Assembly (NCBI GenBank): GCA_032622095.1
Contig: CP136064.1
Location: 214,846,205-214,910,204, forward strand
Length of the DNA: 64,000 nucleotides
Reading direction: 5' to 3'
Source: Siphonodentalium dalli
Taxonomy: Eukaryota > Mollusca > Scaphopoda > Gadilida > Siphonodentaliidae
Made by a program: the position numbers and the translations under genes. This document shows, piece after piece, positions 22,629 to 34,416 of this stretch (position 1 is its first letter; the number at the start of each line of letters is the position of its first letter). The notes beneath the pieces are model-generated. The model saw only the letters and a list, made by a program, of their open reading frames with translations, was not told where the DNA came from and did no database searches.

Positions 22629-24510
22629 CTTTTTAGCTCACCTGAGACGAAGTCTCCGGTGGAGCTATAGTCATCACTCCTCGTCCGTCGTCCGTCCGTC
22701 CATCCGTCCGTCCATCCGTCGGTCCGTCAACAATTCTTTGAACATCTTCTCCTCTGGAACCGTAAGACCAAATGGGTTCATATTTGGTGTGTATGTTCCC
22801 TAGGTGACTCTCATTCCGATGAGGTCACTGGGTCAAATAGTTGCGAAGCCAGGGCCATAACTCTGTAATTCTTACAACAACTTCTTCTCAAATTTCATTG
22901 GTCCGAATGGGTTCATATTTGGTACAAAGGGTCTTTGGGGGACTGTTATTCAGATTTGTTCAAATGAGGTCACTGGGTCGCATGTGGGCAGAGCCAGTGA
23001 CATAACTAAAAAAAAAAAACCATGTTATAAAATTTGAAAAAGTGACACCATTATAACATCTGCAGATTTATGAAACTTTAATCTTTAATCTTCTGAAATT
23101 ACAGAAATATTCCATTACCCATCCCCCTCCCACATGGCCCAGATGCACCCCCACCCTGCAGTGGCCTACACCCAACCAACATCCCTTCCAATGGATATCA
23201 TTTCCAGCTTCCAACATTAATACCTGTTCTATTAAAGTTGCAGATATCTCTTTGTGGATAGACAGAGAGAAACACAGGTCATTAATCAAGGAATACAATG
23301 TCACTGACAGCTTGTATAAACATACTGCTAGCAATTTAAACAAACTGCCTGAATTTAGTGTGTCTGACATTTGCAGGTCAGAGAATCATTAATAAGAGGT
23401 ACAATCTATCATGTATTGTTCAACATGGCAAATAGGAGGTCTGTCATTTGCAGAATGAGGTCCCCAGAGTGTGAATTTAGTGATGCTATCCCACACAGTT
23501 GTTAGTTACATTTCCCTTCTAGGAAGTTTCTATATCCCCTAATTTGCAGAATATAAAATTCATAATTGAGGTGTCCAATGGGTGAACATCAACTTCAACT
23601 GGGGAACTTCAATCTTATCCTAGGTCTGCCATAGCAGTTGAGGGCCTTAGCAGAATGAGGTCCCCAGAGGGTGAATTTAGTGATGCTAGCCCACTGTGCA
23701 GGATAGCGTCACTAAAGTCACCCTCTGGGGGACCTCATTCCGCAAATGACAGACACACTATCACACTATTTCAAGGCTTGATTGTATAATACATTGTGTT
23801 GCTTGAGGCCAGGCACATACAATGTAGGAATAGGTGCACTATTTGCAGGCTTGCTCCTTTGGTGATTGTGGTTCAGATTTGTTCTATCAGGGTCACCAGG
23901 TCAAGTAGGTGCAAGGCCAGCTACATTACTCTTTCTCTACATAGTAATTCATGATGTGTCTTCTATGCAATAATCAAATGGCCTATTTTGCTTATATTTG
24001 GTATGAAATTACCTTTGTGAAAATGGGATCACAAAGTCAAATAAGGGCAGAGCCAGAGACTATTTCACTACATAGTAATTCTTAAAATATGTTTGCAAGA
24101 ACTGGTTGGCTTATTTAGCATGGAATGTTCTTCCTTGACTGCAATTCAGATTTTTTTTAAATGGGGTCACTTGGTCAAATAGGGGCCAAACGAAGAACAG
24201 TTTCCCTCTTAATATGCTTCCTTCACAAGGACCATCAGGTCTATTTTACTGATATTTATCATATGTATGAAGGGTTCTTTGGTGTCTGGGATTTAAATTT
24301 ATTCAGATGGGGTCACCAGGTTAAATAGGGTGGGACCAGGGACATAACTATATGTCTCTATAGTAATTCTTAAAATGTCTTCTCAAGAGAGGTTGGACAT
24401 ATAGTATGGAGCAATCAGGAGGATCCTTATAAAGTGACTGAGATTCAGATTTGTTAAAATGAGGTCAATTTGTCAAGAAATGGTGGGGCTATGGGGAGTT
24501 AACACTTTTG
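22629..24510 (+). repeat. J-family stem-loop-headed monomer array, interrupted by E
   Basis: Head: TTTTTAGCTCACCTGAGACG with inverse GTCTCCGGTGGAGCTATAG, then a CGTCC(A)-type microsatellite (22680-22730). Diverged monomers of about 150 bp follow, with GGTTCATATTTGGT, GATGAGGTCACTGGGTCAAAT and GCCAGGGCCATAACT. Monomers are interrupted at about 23000-23870 by unrelated sequence including an E element. They continue to about 24510. Confidence 0.75.
23435..23781. mobile_element. E-family element, left end truncated
   Basis: Runs from GTCTGTCATTTGCAGAATGA to CACTATTTCAAGGCTTG. The left palindrome is only half present; the right one is complete. A second, very short E start (TTAGTGTGTCTGACATTTGC) lies at 23351-23375. 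Confidence 0.82.
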
Positions 24511-24609
24511 TGTCTAATAAAATCATTGAAATGCCAAATTCATTAAAACATCTACCTTGGAACCACCTGACTGATTAATCTGACTTACATGTATTGTGTT
24601 TTGGATCCA

Positions 24610-25100
24610 TGGATAATTGGGCTTCAAACATGTCTAAATGGTTTTGGAAAACGGCGCTTGTGAGATTGGAAATTTCCAACAATTGAGAAAGTTTGAGGTG
24701 TCAGTTGTGAAATTCCAACCTAAGACTTGGGAGTCTGTATACCGGTCAAAGGGGACTTGTTGAGCTGGAGGAGGAGGGGGTGATCAGTAGTATACAGTTG
24801 GTAATTTCAAGGTGGATTTTCACCAATCTACATATGTGAAATCTCTCTAGCCACATATACTGTTTAGAGCTATTTCTTTTAAAGTAATTATGAAAAGTTC
24901 TGACTGTTGTAGTCTCCAGAGTCCCAGTCTTATCAGTCTTTGTAGTCTGGTGACTGTCTTGTTTATAAATGTGATAATTCATAAAAAAAACAGTTATATC
25001 AAATAAAGTGTAACCTGTCGATGGCAATATGCATAATACATGTATGATAAATTCTAATTGCAATGATGGTCTACTAGTCACAACAAAGTTCAAGATGTCA
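24610..25100 (+). repeat. K-family repeat
   Basis: GAGATTGGAAATTTCCAACA, then CTGACTGTTGTAGTCTCCAG and GACTGTCTTGTTTATAAATG, parallel 15120-15400. The minus-strand frame at 24746-25093 is inside this repeat and has no domain. Confidence 0.6.
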
Positions 25101-25488
25101 TTATTTCAGCTCTTTTAATTGAGAATTATTTTTTTTTTTAATCTTATTGTTTTCTTATATGGAATATGCATATGGCATGTCAGCTTGTGTGACCTGTTCT
25201 TGAGTTAACATTGATATCAAGACCAGTTAAACTAAAATTAGCTATTTCTAATATTATAGGTCCATTATCCCACTTTATATACACATGTAGTGCAGCGGCA
25301 ATGTTGGTGTTGTATGTTGTCAAGTAATGGCCCCAATCAAGCAATTTTGTTTTCCCATACTATTAAGATCCTTCCACAACAATGTCACGAGCATGCAGCA
25401 AGTCAGATCTGTGGGTTCTGTGTTATTTGTGTCAAAATCATCAAGTTTGTTCTTGTTAATTTACATCGTACACCGGGCCTCATGAAGA
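25101..25488. other. gene-free stretch
   Basis: No recognised repeat or exon; one 69-codon frame at 25290-25499 shows no domain. Confidence 0.4.
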
Positions 25489-25610
25489 CCTTGAAATAGC
25501 ATGTGTTATATGCAGAATGAGGTCCCCAGAAGTTAATTTAGTGATGCTATCCCACATCATTCTGCTTAAGTCTCATCTTCTAGGAAGTATATGTAGTCTC
25601 AAATTGAGAC
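25489..25610. mobile_element. E-family left fragment
   Basis: GACCTTGAAATAGCATGTG, then a shrunken palindrome GCAGAATGAGGTCCCCAGA...CATTCTGC and the start of the spacer. The right half is missing. Confidence 0.8.
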
Positions 25611-26526
25611 ATTGAGTGCAGTTTTGCGGTTATCGACCAGAGTAGCTAGCAATGGAACAGTGAACAGTATTTGTGAACATGTAATTTCACACCTGTTATT
25701 CCGCCCAAATCGGGTCCTTTTACAAATGTATAAATGTCAACAAGTTTGTTTGAGCTTTCATTATTTATTGTTGTCTGTGAACCATCGCGCCTATTGAGTT
25801 GTACGAGTTATTTATGATCTATATGATAAACACAAAATAAGGTCGATATATGTAAATGATCTTTGACCTTTATCAGGTAAAGGGAGGGGACATAACTCAC
25901 TCTATGCGCAGCGTGCCCTCAGCCATTGTCGTTCAGACAGAAAAAGATGACTTGCCTCACTTCATGCAAAATTTGGGAGTTAACTTTTAATATCGACCAA
26001 GCATGCTACAGGCCTCTGTGTCACTCTCTAACAAAAACAAAAGTTGGTGACTGATAGCGATTTCGTGGAATATATGACAATTTGCATCATATTTTAGTGC
26101 CCGATCATTGTATAATCAATAAATCAATTCCAGAGTGGAATATGACATCTAGGCAAGTAAGTCACCTGATCCATATATAAATATAGGATGTGTTAAAAAG
26201 CATAGCCTAACATGGTAGATGGGTCTATAATTAATTTGCCAGACGTCTAAGGAAATGCCCATTTCCTCTCAGATTCATAAGTTCAATGAAAAGGATTGAG
26301 AGCACTATGTCTTTCTGATTGATATTCATGCCTCCAACATACTGTCAGATATAAATACTAACATACTATATTAGACTGCTGGCCATGGAACATGTGCCAT
26401 CTCCCTCTCTCACACTGAAAATGGGAAATTTTGCTTCTAGAGATACGTAAATACACATCAAAGCGAGTATATACAGTCCCAGCTGCTAGTATATTTCCAG
26501 TTGAAATTACTGAACTTCATGAAGTA
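25611..26526. other. gene-free stretch
   Basis: No exon or known repeat recognised. Confidence 0.4.
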
Positions 26527-26730
26527 TACAGTAATGCCCTAAATAATCGACTCCTTTATAACCACAGCAGATTTATGGGTAATTTTTCAGGATTTAGTTG
26601 GAAATATGGCTTGTTGCCATTCATCGGAAAGCTCTCACTGAGACAACAAGCCATATTTCCGACTAAATCCTGAAAAATTACCCATAATTCTGCTGTGGTT
26701 AAGTAGTCAATATTTTAGGGCATTACTGTA
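26527..26730. mobile_element. MITE A, both ends present, centre shortened
   Basis: TACAGTAATGCCC to GGGCATTACTGTA. About 24 bp of the right arm next to the centre is deleted (CTCACTGAGACAACAAGCC), leaving the stem asymmetric. Confidence 0.92.
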
Positions 26731-26946
26731 CCTGCCAAATTAAGTAGTCAATTGACCGAGCGATGTCTCATGCATATCCACTAATTTTGATTTACCTGTA
26801 CTGACCGAGTAGGCTATAGGCAGAGGAGTAGGCTATATGCAGCATGGTGGGGAGAAACTTTCTATTAAAGTCACTTCTGTGATTGGCCCCTGATTATAAT
26901 CTCTTTCAAGAATCCACAAGCTGTGAAATCTGACCAATGTCATTGG

Positions 26947-27345
26947 TTAACCCTTTACCCAACAGAAGGGCCCTGTGCCAATGCATTCTCTTATATATGC
27001 GAGTCGACCATAGGTCGCCTCGCATATATAAGAGAATGCATTGGCTTAACACATTCAAAATTATAAAATTGTTAAAGAATGTAACAAAAAATGGTAAAAA
27101 GTGTTAAAAAAATATTTTTTTAGGCCAATGCATTTTCTTATATATGCGAGGCGACCTATGGTCGACTCGCATATATAAGAGAATGCATTGGCACAGGGCA
27201 TAACTGTAACCATCACAATGTGGTCAATGAGCCGGTTCCAATGATATCCATATTTGTATGGTTCTATTGAGACAGACCGAAGATATTTTAGACTGTTGAA
27301 GCTTTATTTGGCCGGTTTTGGCCGGTTTGTTGGGTAAAGGGTTAA
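26947..27345. mobile_element. MITE B (TTAA-flanked, double hairpin), full length
   Basis: Outer TTAA at both edges and TIRs TTAACCCTTTACCCAACA / TGTTGGGTAAAGGGTTAA. Inside are two hairpins built from GCCAATGCATTCTCTTATAT plus ATGCGAG and its inverse. The second hairpin is the reverse complement of the first, so four arm copies alternate in orientation. The right third carries GGCCGGTTTTGGCCGGTTTG. TTAA duplication and CCCTTT ends are compatible with a piggyBac-type MITE. Short frames here are repeat translations. Confidence 0.93.
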
Positions 27346-27576
27346 ATGGGAAATAATCCTCAAGGATTTTACATTGTTCTAATTTAGCGTCAGTTATACA
27401 ACACAATACGACCTTTCCACCCATGGGATGGATATTGAACAGGTGACTTTCTGTATTATATCCATAGATATTGTCTCCCATGAAGAAACTAAAAACAATT
27501 CATGGACTTTGGAGAATCTCAAAGAGTGCCCTGGTACTGCTCATGGATAACATCCAGGGACGTGGGTATTTGTTGT

Positions 27577-28330
27577 GCCCCGAACAAAAAAATTCGGGGG
27601 ACTATTAAAATAGCCGGTGTCCGTCCGTGCGTGCGTGCATCCGGAAATGGTTTCCGGATGATAACTTTAGTTTCGGTTATTAGATCAAAAGCAAATTTCA
27701 TAGGTGAGTTTATCAGAACAAAATACAGGTCAAGTTCGAATATGGGTTTGCTCCGCCCATTTTTGCGAGAGTTATGGCCTTTTTTTTTTACTTAGAATCT
27801 TGTAATTTTCTGGTTTCCGGATGATAACGTCAGTTTGTGTGATCATATCTGAACCAAATTTGGTATGTTAGTTTATCAGCCCTGTGTACAGGTCAAGTTC
27901 GAATATGGGTATGCTCCGCTCATTTTTGCGAGAGTTGTGGCCCTTTTTCGACTTGTTTTACTTAGAAAATTTCTCACTTTTTCGGTTTCCGGATGATATC
28001 TCAAGTTTGGATCCTTTAATTGCAAATACCGTTTTTATGTGGATCATTCATATCAAGATACAGGTCATGTTCGAATTTGAGTTTGGTCCGATTCTTTTTC
28101 TCAGAGTTATGGGCTTTTCGACTTAGAAAATTAAAATTTTCTTGTAATTTTCTTCATTTTGTGCCAATTTGAGGTTATATTTTGACTTTAAGAGTTTTCT
28201 TAAGATTAGGTTATTTGTATGCATGTCAGTAATGAGACAATGCACAAGTGTCTTATCCATATACTATACTTCTACAAAGCCTCCGCTCCAAATGAAGCCA
28301 CCGGTTCAGGGGACACTGGCCGAGCGGCCT
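27577..28330 (+). mobile_element. stem-loop-headed tandem element (M type)
   Basis: Head CCCCGAACAAAAAAATTCGGGG stem, then GTCCGTCCGTGCGTGC. Three monomers of about 165-170 bp each start GGTTTCCGGATGATA (27650, 27811, 27984), with a shared CAGGTCAAGTTCGAATATGG block in the first two. It ends TTCAGGGGACACTGGCCGAG with a GGCC...GGCC hairpin followed by TTTTATTG. Layout as at 21374-22154. Confidence 0.75.
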
Positions 28331-28384
28331 TTTATTGTTTTTAGACCAACAGTGGCATATTTTTTATACTTTAGTCAAAATTTT

Positions 28385-28592
28385 TGTTATAAGTTGGAAA
28401 TTTTCCAACCATAGGGGGAGTCGGGTTGGAAATTTCCAAAAGTAGGAAAGCATTAGGTACCATGCAGTTGTAAGGTGGGGTGTCAATTGGAATTCCCACT
28501 ATGCGAACCTGGGACTTTGGTCTGGTTTAAAGAGGGGAGAGATGCAGTTGGAAATTTCAAGGTGGATAACCCCCCCCCCCCCCCCCCCCCCT
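28385..28592. repeat. K-family fragment and poly-C run
   Basis: TTGGAAATTTTCCAACC and TTGGAAATTTCCAAAAG words, then an uninterrupted C-run of more than 20 bases at about 28569-28592. A long homopolymer like this is also a likely sequencing or assembly uncertainty. Confidence 0.75.
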
Positions 28593-28639
28593 CGAACAAC
28601 AGATACTCTCTAGCCACATCCCTGGTAACATCCTCTTTA

Positions 28640-28778
28640 TACAGTAATGCCCGAAGTATATGACCCTTTAACCACAGCAGAATTATGGGAAACACAAGCC
28701 ATATTTCCAACTAAATCATGAAAAATTACCCATAATTCTGCTGTGGTTAAAAGAGTTGATTATTTAGGGCATTACTGA
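28640..28778. mobile_element. MITE A, large internal deletion
   Basis: TACAGTAATGCCC to GGGCATTACTGA, with the middle of both arms and the centre missing; the junction is near AATTATGGGAAACACAAGCC. Confidence 0.88.
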
Positions 28779-29399
28779 ATGTCACTGAATATTTTGCAAG
28801 TGATACCTTTTCTGTTCATTATCCCAATCATGATAATTTTTTTTCACTGAAATCTAAAAGAAGTGATTTTTCACAATTGGGATGCATTGGTTGGTTTGAA
28901 TCCCAGTGTCCCACATTCTTAATTTGAAAATTAAATAAATTTTATGCAGGGAAGGAAGCAATTATTAAGTTTACTCAGAATGCTGATTAACCTGTCCGAA
29001 CAATTCCAATTGGAAGTATTCATGTGTATAACCTCTGCAGAAGGTTGTGTAATTGTGTGGCACCCATATCCAGATAACACATGTGTTGAGAAATCATGTT
29101 CTCCTTCCCAAGACAGAAGCTATGGCTTAATCTGACAGTTAGTCTGCTGAACCTAAACACTCAAATAAAGCTGATAGGGTCAATTCAATACAAAGCCAGC
29201 ACCCAGTCTAATGCAAGGAAATTCATCAACCTACTATCTTAGTCTGTACTTCAGGGAACTAAAAGTATACATTCAAATAATAGTCTTTGATCTCAAAGTC
29301 CATACAAACAAGGGGCATGTAGTTGTAGGTAATTCAAGCACTTGCCCTTGTTTGACTACTGTGCAAATGCATTATAATATAGAATGGAAAATTGCCATT
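28779..29399. other. gene-free stretch
   Basis: No recognised repeat or exon. Confidence 0.4.
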
Positions 29400-29540
29400 C
29401 TGGTATTATGCAACACAAGAGCCAATTTATAATACCATGATAGTGAGTAAGAACACCTTATAATGTATGAATATACTTTAAATATGCTGTTGGTATATAT
29501 GAATACTGGTATATGAGAGAGATGTCACTAGAATATTGCT
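29400..29540. repeat. G-family right fragment
   Basis: TATGCAACACAAGAGCCAAT, GTGAGTAAGAACACCTTATA and ACTTTAAATATGCTGTT match 5998-6090. Confidence 0.65.
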
Positions 29541-29906
29541 ATCCTGAACCAAACCTGAAAATCCAGGTACAGGCATAGAATCCAACCCAGGCAGACTATA
29601 CTATAAAACAGTCCTTGTGTCATGGTATTTGAAGTAGACTTATTACTGTATCTATTATCAGATTAGAAAAATCTAAAATAATTCATTCATGGAAGGATGA
29701 TATGTGTTTATACCAGCATTGACTGTGCCATGTTCAAAACATTAAATGCAAAAACAGTGCAATGTTGTAGTTTGGTATCTCATGCATTGTTAGTACTTGG
29801 CAGTTTCACAACTATGCGACTGATACCTGATATGAATCAATCAAATTCAAATTTTATTTGCATAAAATCCAATGTCAGGATTATAACCAAATGACAAAAC
29901 ATAAAG
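29541..29906. other. gene-free stretch
   Basis: No recognised feature. Confidence 0.4.
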
Positions 29907-29990
29907 AGGATGCTGTGCGGGATAGCGTCAGTAATTTCACCCTCTGGGGACCTTATTCTCCAAATGTCAGACACACTATAACCAGGCTTG
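29907..29990. mobile_element. E-family right-end fragment
   Basis: GCGGGATAGCGTCAGTAATT, CCCTCTGGGGACCTTATTCT and CACACTATAACCAGGCTTG: only the last arm and end of E. Confidence 0.82.
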
Positions 29991-30530
29991 CTTGGTTCCA
30001 TAGCTGTGGCTATGTTTAAAGTTATAAAGGGAAATTGTGTAAGCATATGCTGCTCAAGTGAAGCACATGTAACATGGCAACACTCAGTTGATTTGGCATT
30101 GCTCAACAACAGACACTAACTGGGGTAATAATTGAGTGTTCCAGCACAGATTTGGACAAGCGCTATATAAAAAAAATTCTACATTATTATAATATTACCT
30201 TTGTCCCTGTTGTTGGCAGATGCTCAAAAAATATCAGAACTTGACCAGTCCATCTACATGTATACAGTGTCTGTTTCAGTCAGATTGGGAAACAATTAGC
30301 TGTCCTAGGTCTGCTTGTTGTTTGCGCCCACTCTGTTCTGTCTCTAATTATGATTGTTCATATACATCGCACTAAATGTATACAGAACTAATAGTCTGCT
30401 GTGTTATCAGTAATCAGAAAATGGTTGATTGCATCTCAAATGGGAATGTAATGAGGCTGACTGTTCAGCTTTGTTCACCCATCCTTAATGATTCATCACA
30501 CACAACCAGTGTTCTCTGCATCATGATATT
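29991..30530. other. gene-free stretch
   Basis: No recognised feature; open frames lack domains. Confidence 0.4.
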
Positions 30531-30538
30531 CCTTCATC

Positions 30539-31368
30539 CAAGCCTGCAAATAGTGTGTCTGCCATTTGTGGAATGAGGTCCCCAGAGTGTGAATTTAGTG
30601 ATGTTATCCCGCACAGCAGGTTAGCATCACCAAATTCAAACTCTGGGGACCTCATTCTGCTCAGGCCTCAACAGCAATGGAGACCTAGGATCAGATTGAA
30701 TTTCCCCAGTTGATGTTGGTGATGTTCACCCATTGGTCACCTTGATTATACATCTTATCTTCTGCAAATTAAAGTGATGTGAAACACTCTGGTAGGGTGA
30801 TCAAATAGAAATTGAGAATAATCTTGCTCAAAGTAGTTATTCTTTACAAATATTATCCAAATTGACAACACACACCGCCATTTTCATATATTTAAAATTA
30901 AATGCATTGACTTTCAATGGCGAAATCAATTGTGTTAGTTTATCGCCAAAAGTTGCGTCCCGAATCGAGATGTAAATATTTACAATTGAGTGTACTGGCT
31001 CAGACGATGTTTTCTATGGAGTGGTATCTTCAATTTGTTTTAATATTTCGGCGACATTAGTAGAATGCTACATTCCCCAGGTTGCCATATCGCATATAAA
31101 GTATATATTAACTTATCAATTCAACGCACCCGAACAAGTCCATAATATGTCTTTAAGGGACATAGAAACTTACCAGGAAGGAAAAATAAACTAAAAACAA
31201 TGTTAATTTGAGAATATAGATACGTCCCAAATGATGAGGCCTAAGCAGAATGAGGTCCCCAGAGGGTGAATTTGGTGATGCTGGCCCGCTATGCGGGATA
31301 GCATCACTAAATTTACCCTCGGGAAGAACCTCATTCTGCAAATGACAGACACACTATTTGTAGACTTG
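30539..31368. mobile_element. E-family element with F inserted in it
   Basis: Ends CAAGCCTGCAAATAGTGTGT and CACTATTTGTAGACTTG; flanks CCTTCATC (30531-30538) and CCTTCACC (31369-31376) agree at 7 of 8 bases. The spacer is cut at TTAA by the F element 30769-31156. Without F the spacer reads TCTGCAAATTAAGGGACATA, as in other E copies (compare 5749 and 37255). Confidence 0.9.
30769..31156. mobile_element. F-family TTAA element, nested in E
   Basis: TTAAAGTGATGTGAAACACT to CATAATATGTCTTTAA, in the opposite orientation to 14370-14744. The E spacer supplies a reference empty site, which proves the TTAA target duplication. Confidence 0.92.
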
Positions 31369-31452
31369 CCTTCACCGGGCAACAGAAGTCGTGCCAGCCG
31401 CTGTCACGTCCTACTGTTCATATGGTCATCAGTGTGGGAGCTCACTTCAAGC

Positions 31453-31670
31453 TATCGTAATGCCCTAATTAATCGACCCCCTAACCACAGCAGAATTATG
31501 GGTAACTTTTCAGGATTTAGTCGGAAATATGGCTTGTTGCCATTCATCGGAAAGCTCTCCCACGAGAGCTTTCCGATGAATGGCAACAAGCCATATTTCC
31601 GACTAAATCCTGCAAAGTTACCCATAATTCTGCTGTGGTTAGGGAGTCGATTAATTAGGGCATTACTGTA
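31453..31670. mobile_element. MITE A, full palindrome
   Basis: Two complete arms around CTCTCCCACGAGAG; the left terminus is TATCGTAATGCCC (altered), the right GGGCATTACTGTA. Confidence 0.92.
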
Positions 31671-31749
31671 TATGTCATCATGAAACAGTGTCATGTAACT
31701 GGACAATCTCTATCAGAGTTGTCTATCTTACAGTAATGCTCTAAATAAT

Positions 31750-32060
31750 GTAGCTTTTGAAAGCCTTGTTGTACATGCATTTATCTTAATTTACAAGAAT
31801 CTTGTAAAATTCGGTGCTGTGACAGAGGTACAGTAATGCTCTAAATAATCGACTCCTTAACCACAGCAGAATTATGGGTAACTTTTCAGGATTTAGTCGG
31901 AAATATGGCTTGTTGCCATCCTTAAAATTTACCCATAATTCTGATGTGGTTAAGGAGTCGATTATTTAGAGCATTACTGTACCTCTGTCACAGCACCGAT
32001 TTTTACAAGATTCATGTTAATTCAGAGAAATGCATGTACAACAAGGCTTTCAAAAGCTAC
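31750..32060. repeat. outer palindrome enclosing a MITE A
   Basis: Arms of 79 bp at 31750-31828 and 31982-32060 are inverse copies (GTAGCTTTTGAAAGCCTTGT on the left, ACAAGGCTTTCAAAAGCTAC on the right; GGTGCTGTGACAGAG next to the MITE). They flank the A copy at 31829-31981 exactly. A partial A start (TTACAGTAATGCTCTAAATAA) sits just outside the left arm at 31728-31749. Confidence 0.9.
31829..31981. mobile_element. MITE A, shortened centre
   Basis: TACAGTAATGCTC to GAGCATTACTGTA. The centre and much of the right arm are missing (junction near TTGCCATCCTTAAAATTTAC). Confidence 0.92.
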
Positions 32061-32172
32061 AACTGAGATGAACACATAATACCAGAATCATGTTCAACCG
32101 GTTCATAAATCATGAGTTTCCCCAATACTTGCCAGATTTGCGTGGGACTATTTTGTGTAGTATTCAGCCCTG

Positions 32173-32572
32173 TTAACCCTTTACCCAACAGAAGGGCCCT
32201 GTGCCAATGCATTCTCTTATATATGCGAGTCGACCATAGGTCGCCTCGCATATATAAGAGAATGCATTGGCTTAAGACATTAAAAATTATAAAATTGTTA
32301 AAGAATGTAAGAAAAAATGGTAAAAAGTGTTAAAAAAAGATTTTTTTTAGGCCAATGCATTCTCTTATATATGCGAGTCGACCTATGGTCGACTCGCATA
32401 TATAAGAGAATGCATTGGCACATGGCATAACTGTAACTATCACAATGTGGTCAAGGAGCCGGTTCCAATGATATCCATATTTGTATGGTTCTATTGAGAC
32501 AGACCGAAGATATTTTAGGCTGTTGAAGCTTTATTTGGCCGGTTTTGGCCGGTTTGTTGGGTAAAGGGTTAA
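32173..32572. mobile_element. MITE B, full length
   Basis: TTAA-bounded with complete TIRs TTAACCCTTTACCCAACA / TGTTGGGTAAAGGGTTAA and both hairpins. It is nearly identical to 26947-27345, indicating recent amplification. Confidence 0.93.
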
Positions 32573-32934
32573 TTAGCATCGGCGTCGGCTGTGCCGAGGA
32601 AAAATAAATTTTGTCAGCTATTTTTTGCACGAGGAAAATCACAGAACCTGTCAATGTTTTTGGACTATTGCTGCAGATATCGTCTGATGTCACATTGTGG
32701 AAGTCTGCAGATAGCAAAACTGAATTGTTGAATGCCATTGACTACTGATATTACAATGATTACACATGTATCTTGATAATCAACAATTTTATTGAAGCCA
32801 GACCCAACCAAGGTCTGCCATGATAATAGGACAAATGCTAATATTATAAATTGCAGGCCTCAAAATTAGGAATGAAATGTTAATGACACTAGCTCAACTT
32901 GGAGGCATTAATAATTTTATGCTGAACAGTCAGT
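32573..32934. other. gene-free stretch
   Basis: No recognised feature. Confidence 0.4.
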
Positions 32935-34416
32935 AGAATGATACAGATGGATTAAAAAGTGAAATCCAAGAATGGCTGAAAACGGCCATGTTTTTTAACA
33001 AATTTCGGAATAATGGACAGCTCCCATCTAGAGGTCGCCGAAAGAACCATATGTAGTATGGATGAGGGATGTGGCATGTAGGGTGTGCCAAAGGACTTTT
33101 AGTCATGAAAGGAGTAAAATCCAAAATGTTTTTAACGAATTTCAGAAAAAAATTGATGCCTCCCATGTAGAGGTCACCCTGAAGATGCATATAAAGTTTG
33201 ATGATGATCGGACAAGTGATGTGGTCTGTAGGGTGTTCCAAAGGATTTAGTCATGCAAAGAGTAAAATACAAGATGACTGCTGGCGGCCATGTTTTTCAT
33301 CGAAACTCGTTCATATTTGAAAGCTCTCATGTAGAGGTGATCTTATTATCATGCCTGTAAATTAACAAAACATTTTTTCAATATATGCAGGCTGCAGGGT
33401 TAATGCTGTTGGATTCAAATTTGAAACCCAATATGGCTCCCAACTAGAGGGATCCCTTAAGATCTGTATGAAGTTTGAAATCCAAGATGGCTCCCATCTA
33501 GAGGTATCCCTGAAGATCCGTATGAAGTTTGGTGTTGATCAGATGAGGGATGTGGCCTGTAGGTTACAGTGAAGTAATTATTTCCCATAGGCCTCAGTGT
33601 TAACATACAATGGTCTGCAGCCCTGACTATCCAAGAATTGTGATAAATGAGTACATGGTCACCGGAATTGGCATCTGCGCAAAGTTTCTGCATGAAAAAA
33701 TCATATCGTCGAGCATGGAATGTACCTTTAATTTGGGATTTATAATCGAGAGTCAGAATTGCATGAAAAAAATATTGACATTTTTTACCTCACACCAAAA
33801 AAATTAAATCTAGGAACCACGTGCTTTACAATGTGCCAATGTTTTGTTTGGAGTCTGAAATTTCAAGAGGAGTGATTGCATGTATTTTATATGTTTAAAT
33901 ATCGAAACTACTATTAACCAACCAGAGCCCAGAATTTTTTTAATTCTCTCCTGCATCTTGGTCCAAAATCCGTTGGAGGGCGCTACCAATCGAATTACTT
34001 CACTGTAACCTGTAGGGTGCACCAAAGGATTTAGTCATGCAAAGAGTAAAATTCAAGATGGCTGCTGACGGCCATGTTTTTCATTTTACGAAAATCACTA
34101 AAATTTGATAGCTCCCATCTAGAGGTGATCTTAAACATGCCTTTAAATTTTCAAAATATTTTCCAATAACGGGCTGCAGGGTGTGCCCATGGATTCAAAA
34201 TTTGAAATTCAAAATGGCTGCTGGCGGCCATGTTTTTTTAATGAATTTTTTTTTTTAATTGATTGCTCCCATCTAGAGGTCACCCTGAAGATCCATATGG
34301 TGATGATCTGATGAGTGATATGGCCTGTAGGGTGATCCAAAGGAAATTGTTGATGGATGACTGGCACAAACCCATAGCAATAGCTCAAGCTTGACTTAGT
34401 CAAGTTGAGCTAAAAA
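32935..34416 (-). repeat. H-family element, inverse orientation
   Basis: Four or five diverged monomers with GATGGCTCCCATCTAGAGGT, GATGTGGCCTGTAGGGT and ATGGCTGCTGGCGGCCATGT. The array ends on the right with the head stem AGCTCAAGCTTGACTTAGTC / AAGTTGAGCTAAAAA, so the element reads leftward. Between about 33570 and 34010 the array is interrupted by other sequence (GTTACAGTGAAGTAATT and its inverse AATTACTTCACTGTAACC flank this insert). Confidence 0.75.
33563..34010. mobile_element. insert with inverted ends inside the H array
   Basis: GGTTACAGTGAAGTAATT at about 33563 and AATTACTTCACTGTAACC at about 33993-34010 are exact inverse copies bounding about 450 bp. CTGTAGG lies on both outer sides. 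It looks like a further short DNA transposon with TIRs beginning GTTACAGTGAAGTAA; the exact duplication and class are unclear. Confidence 0.7.
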
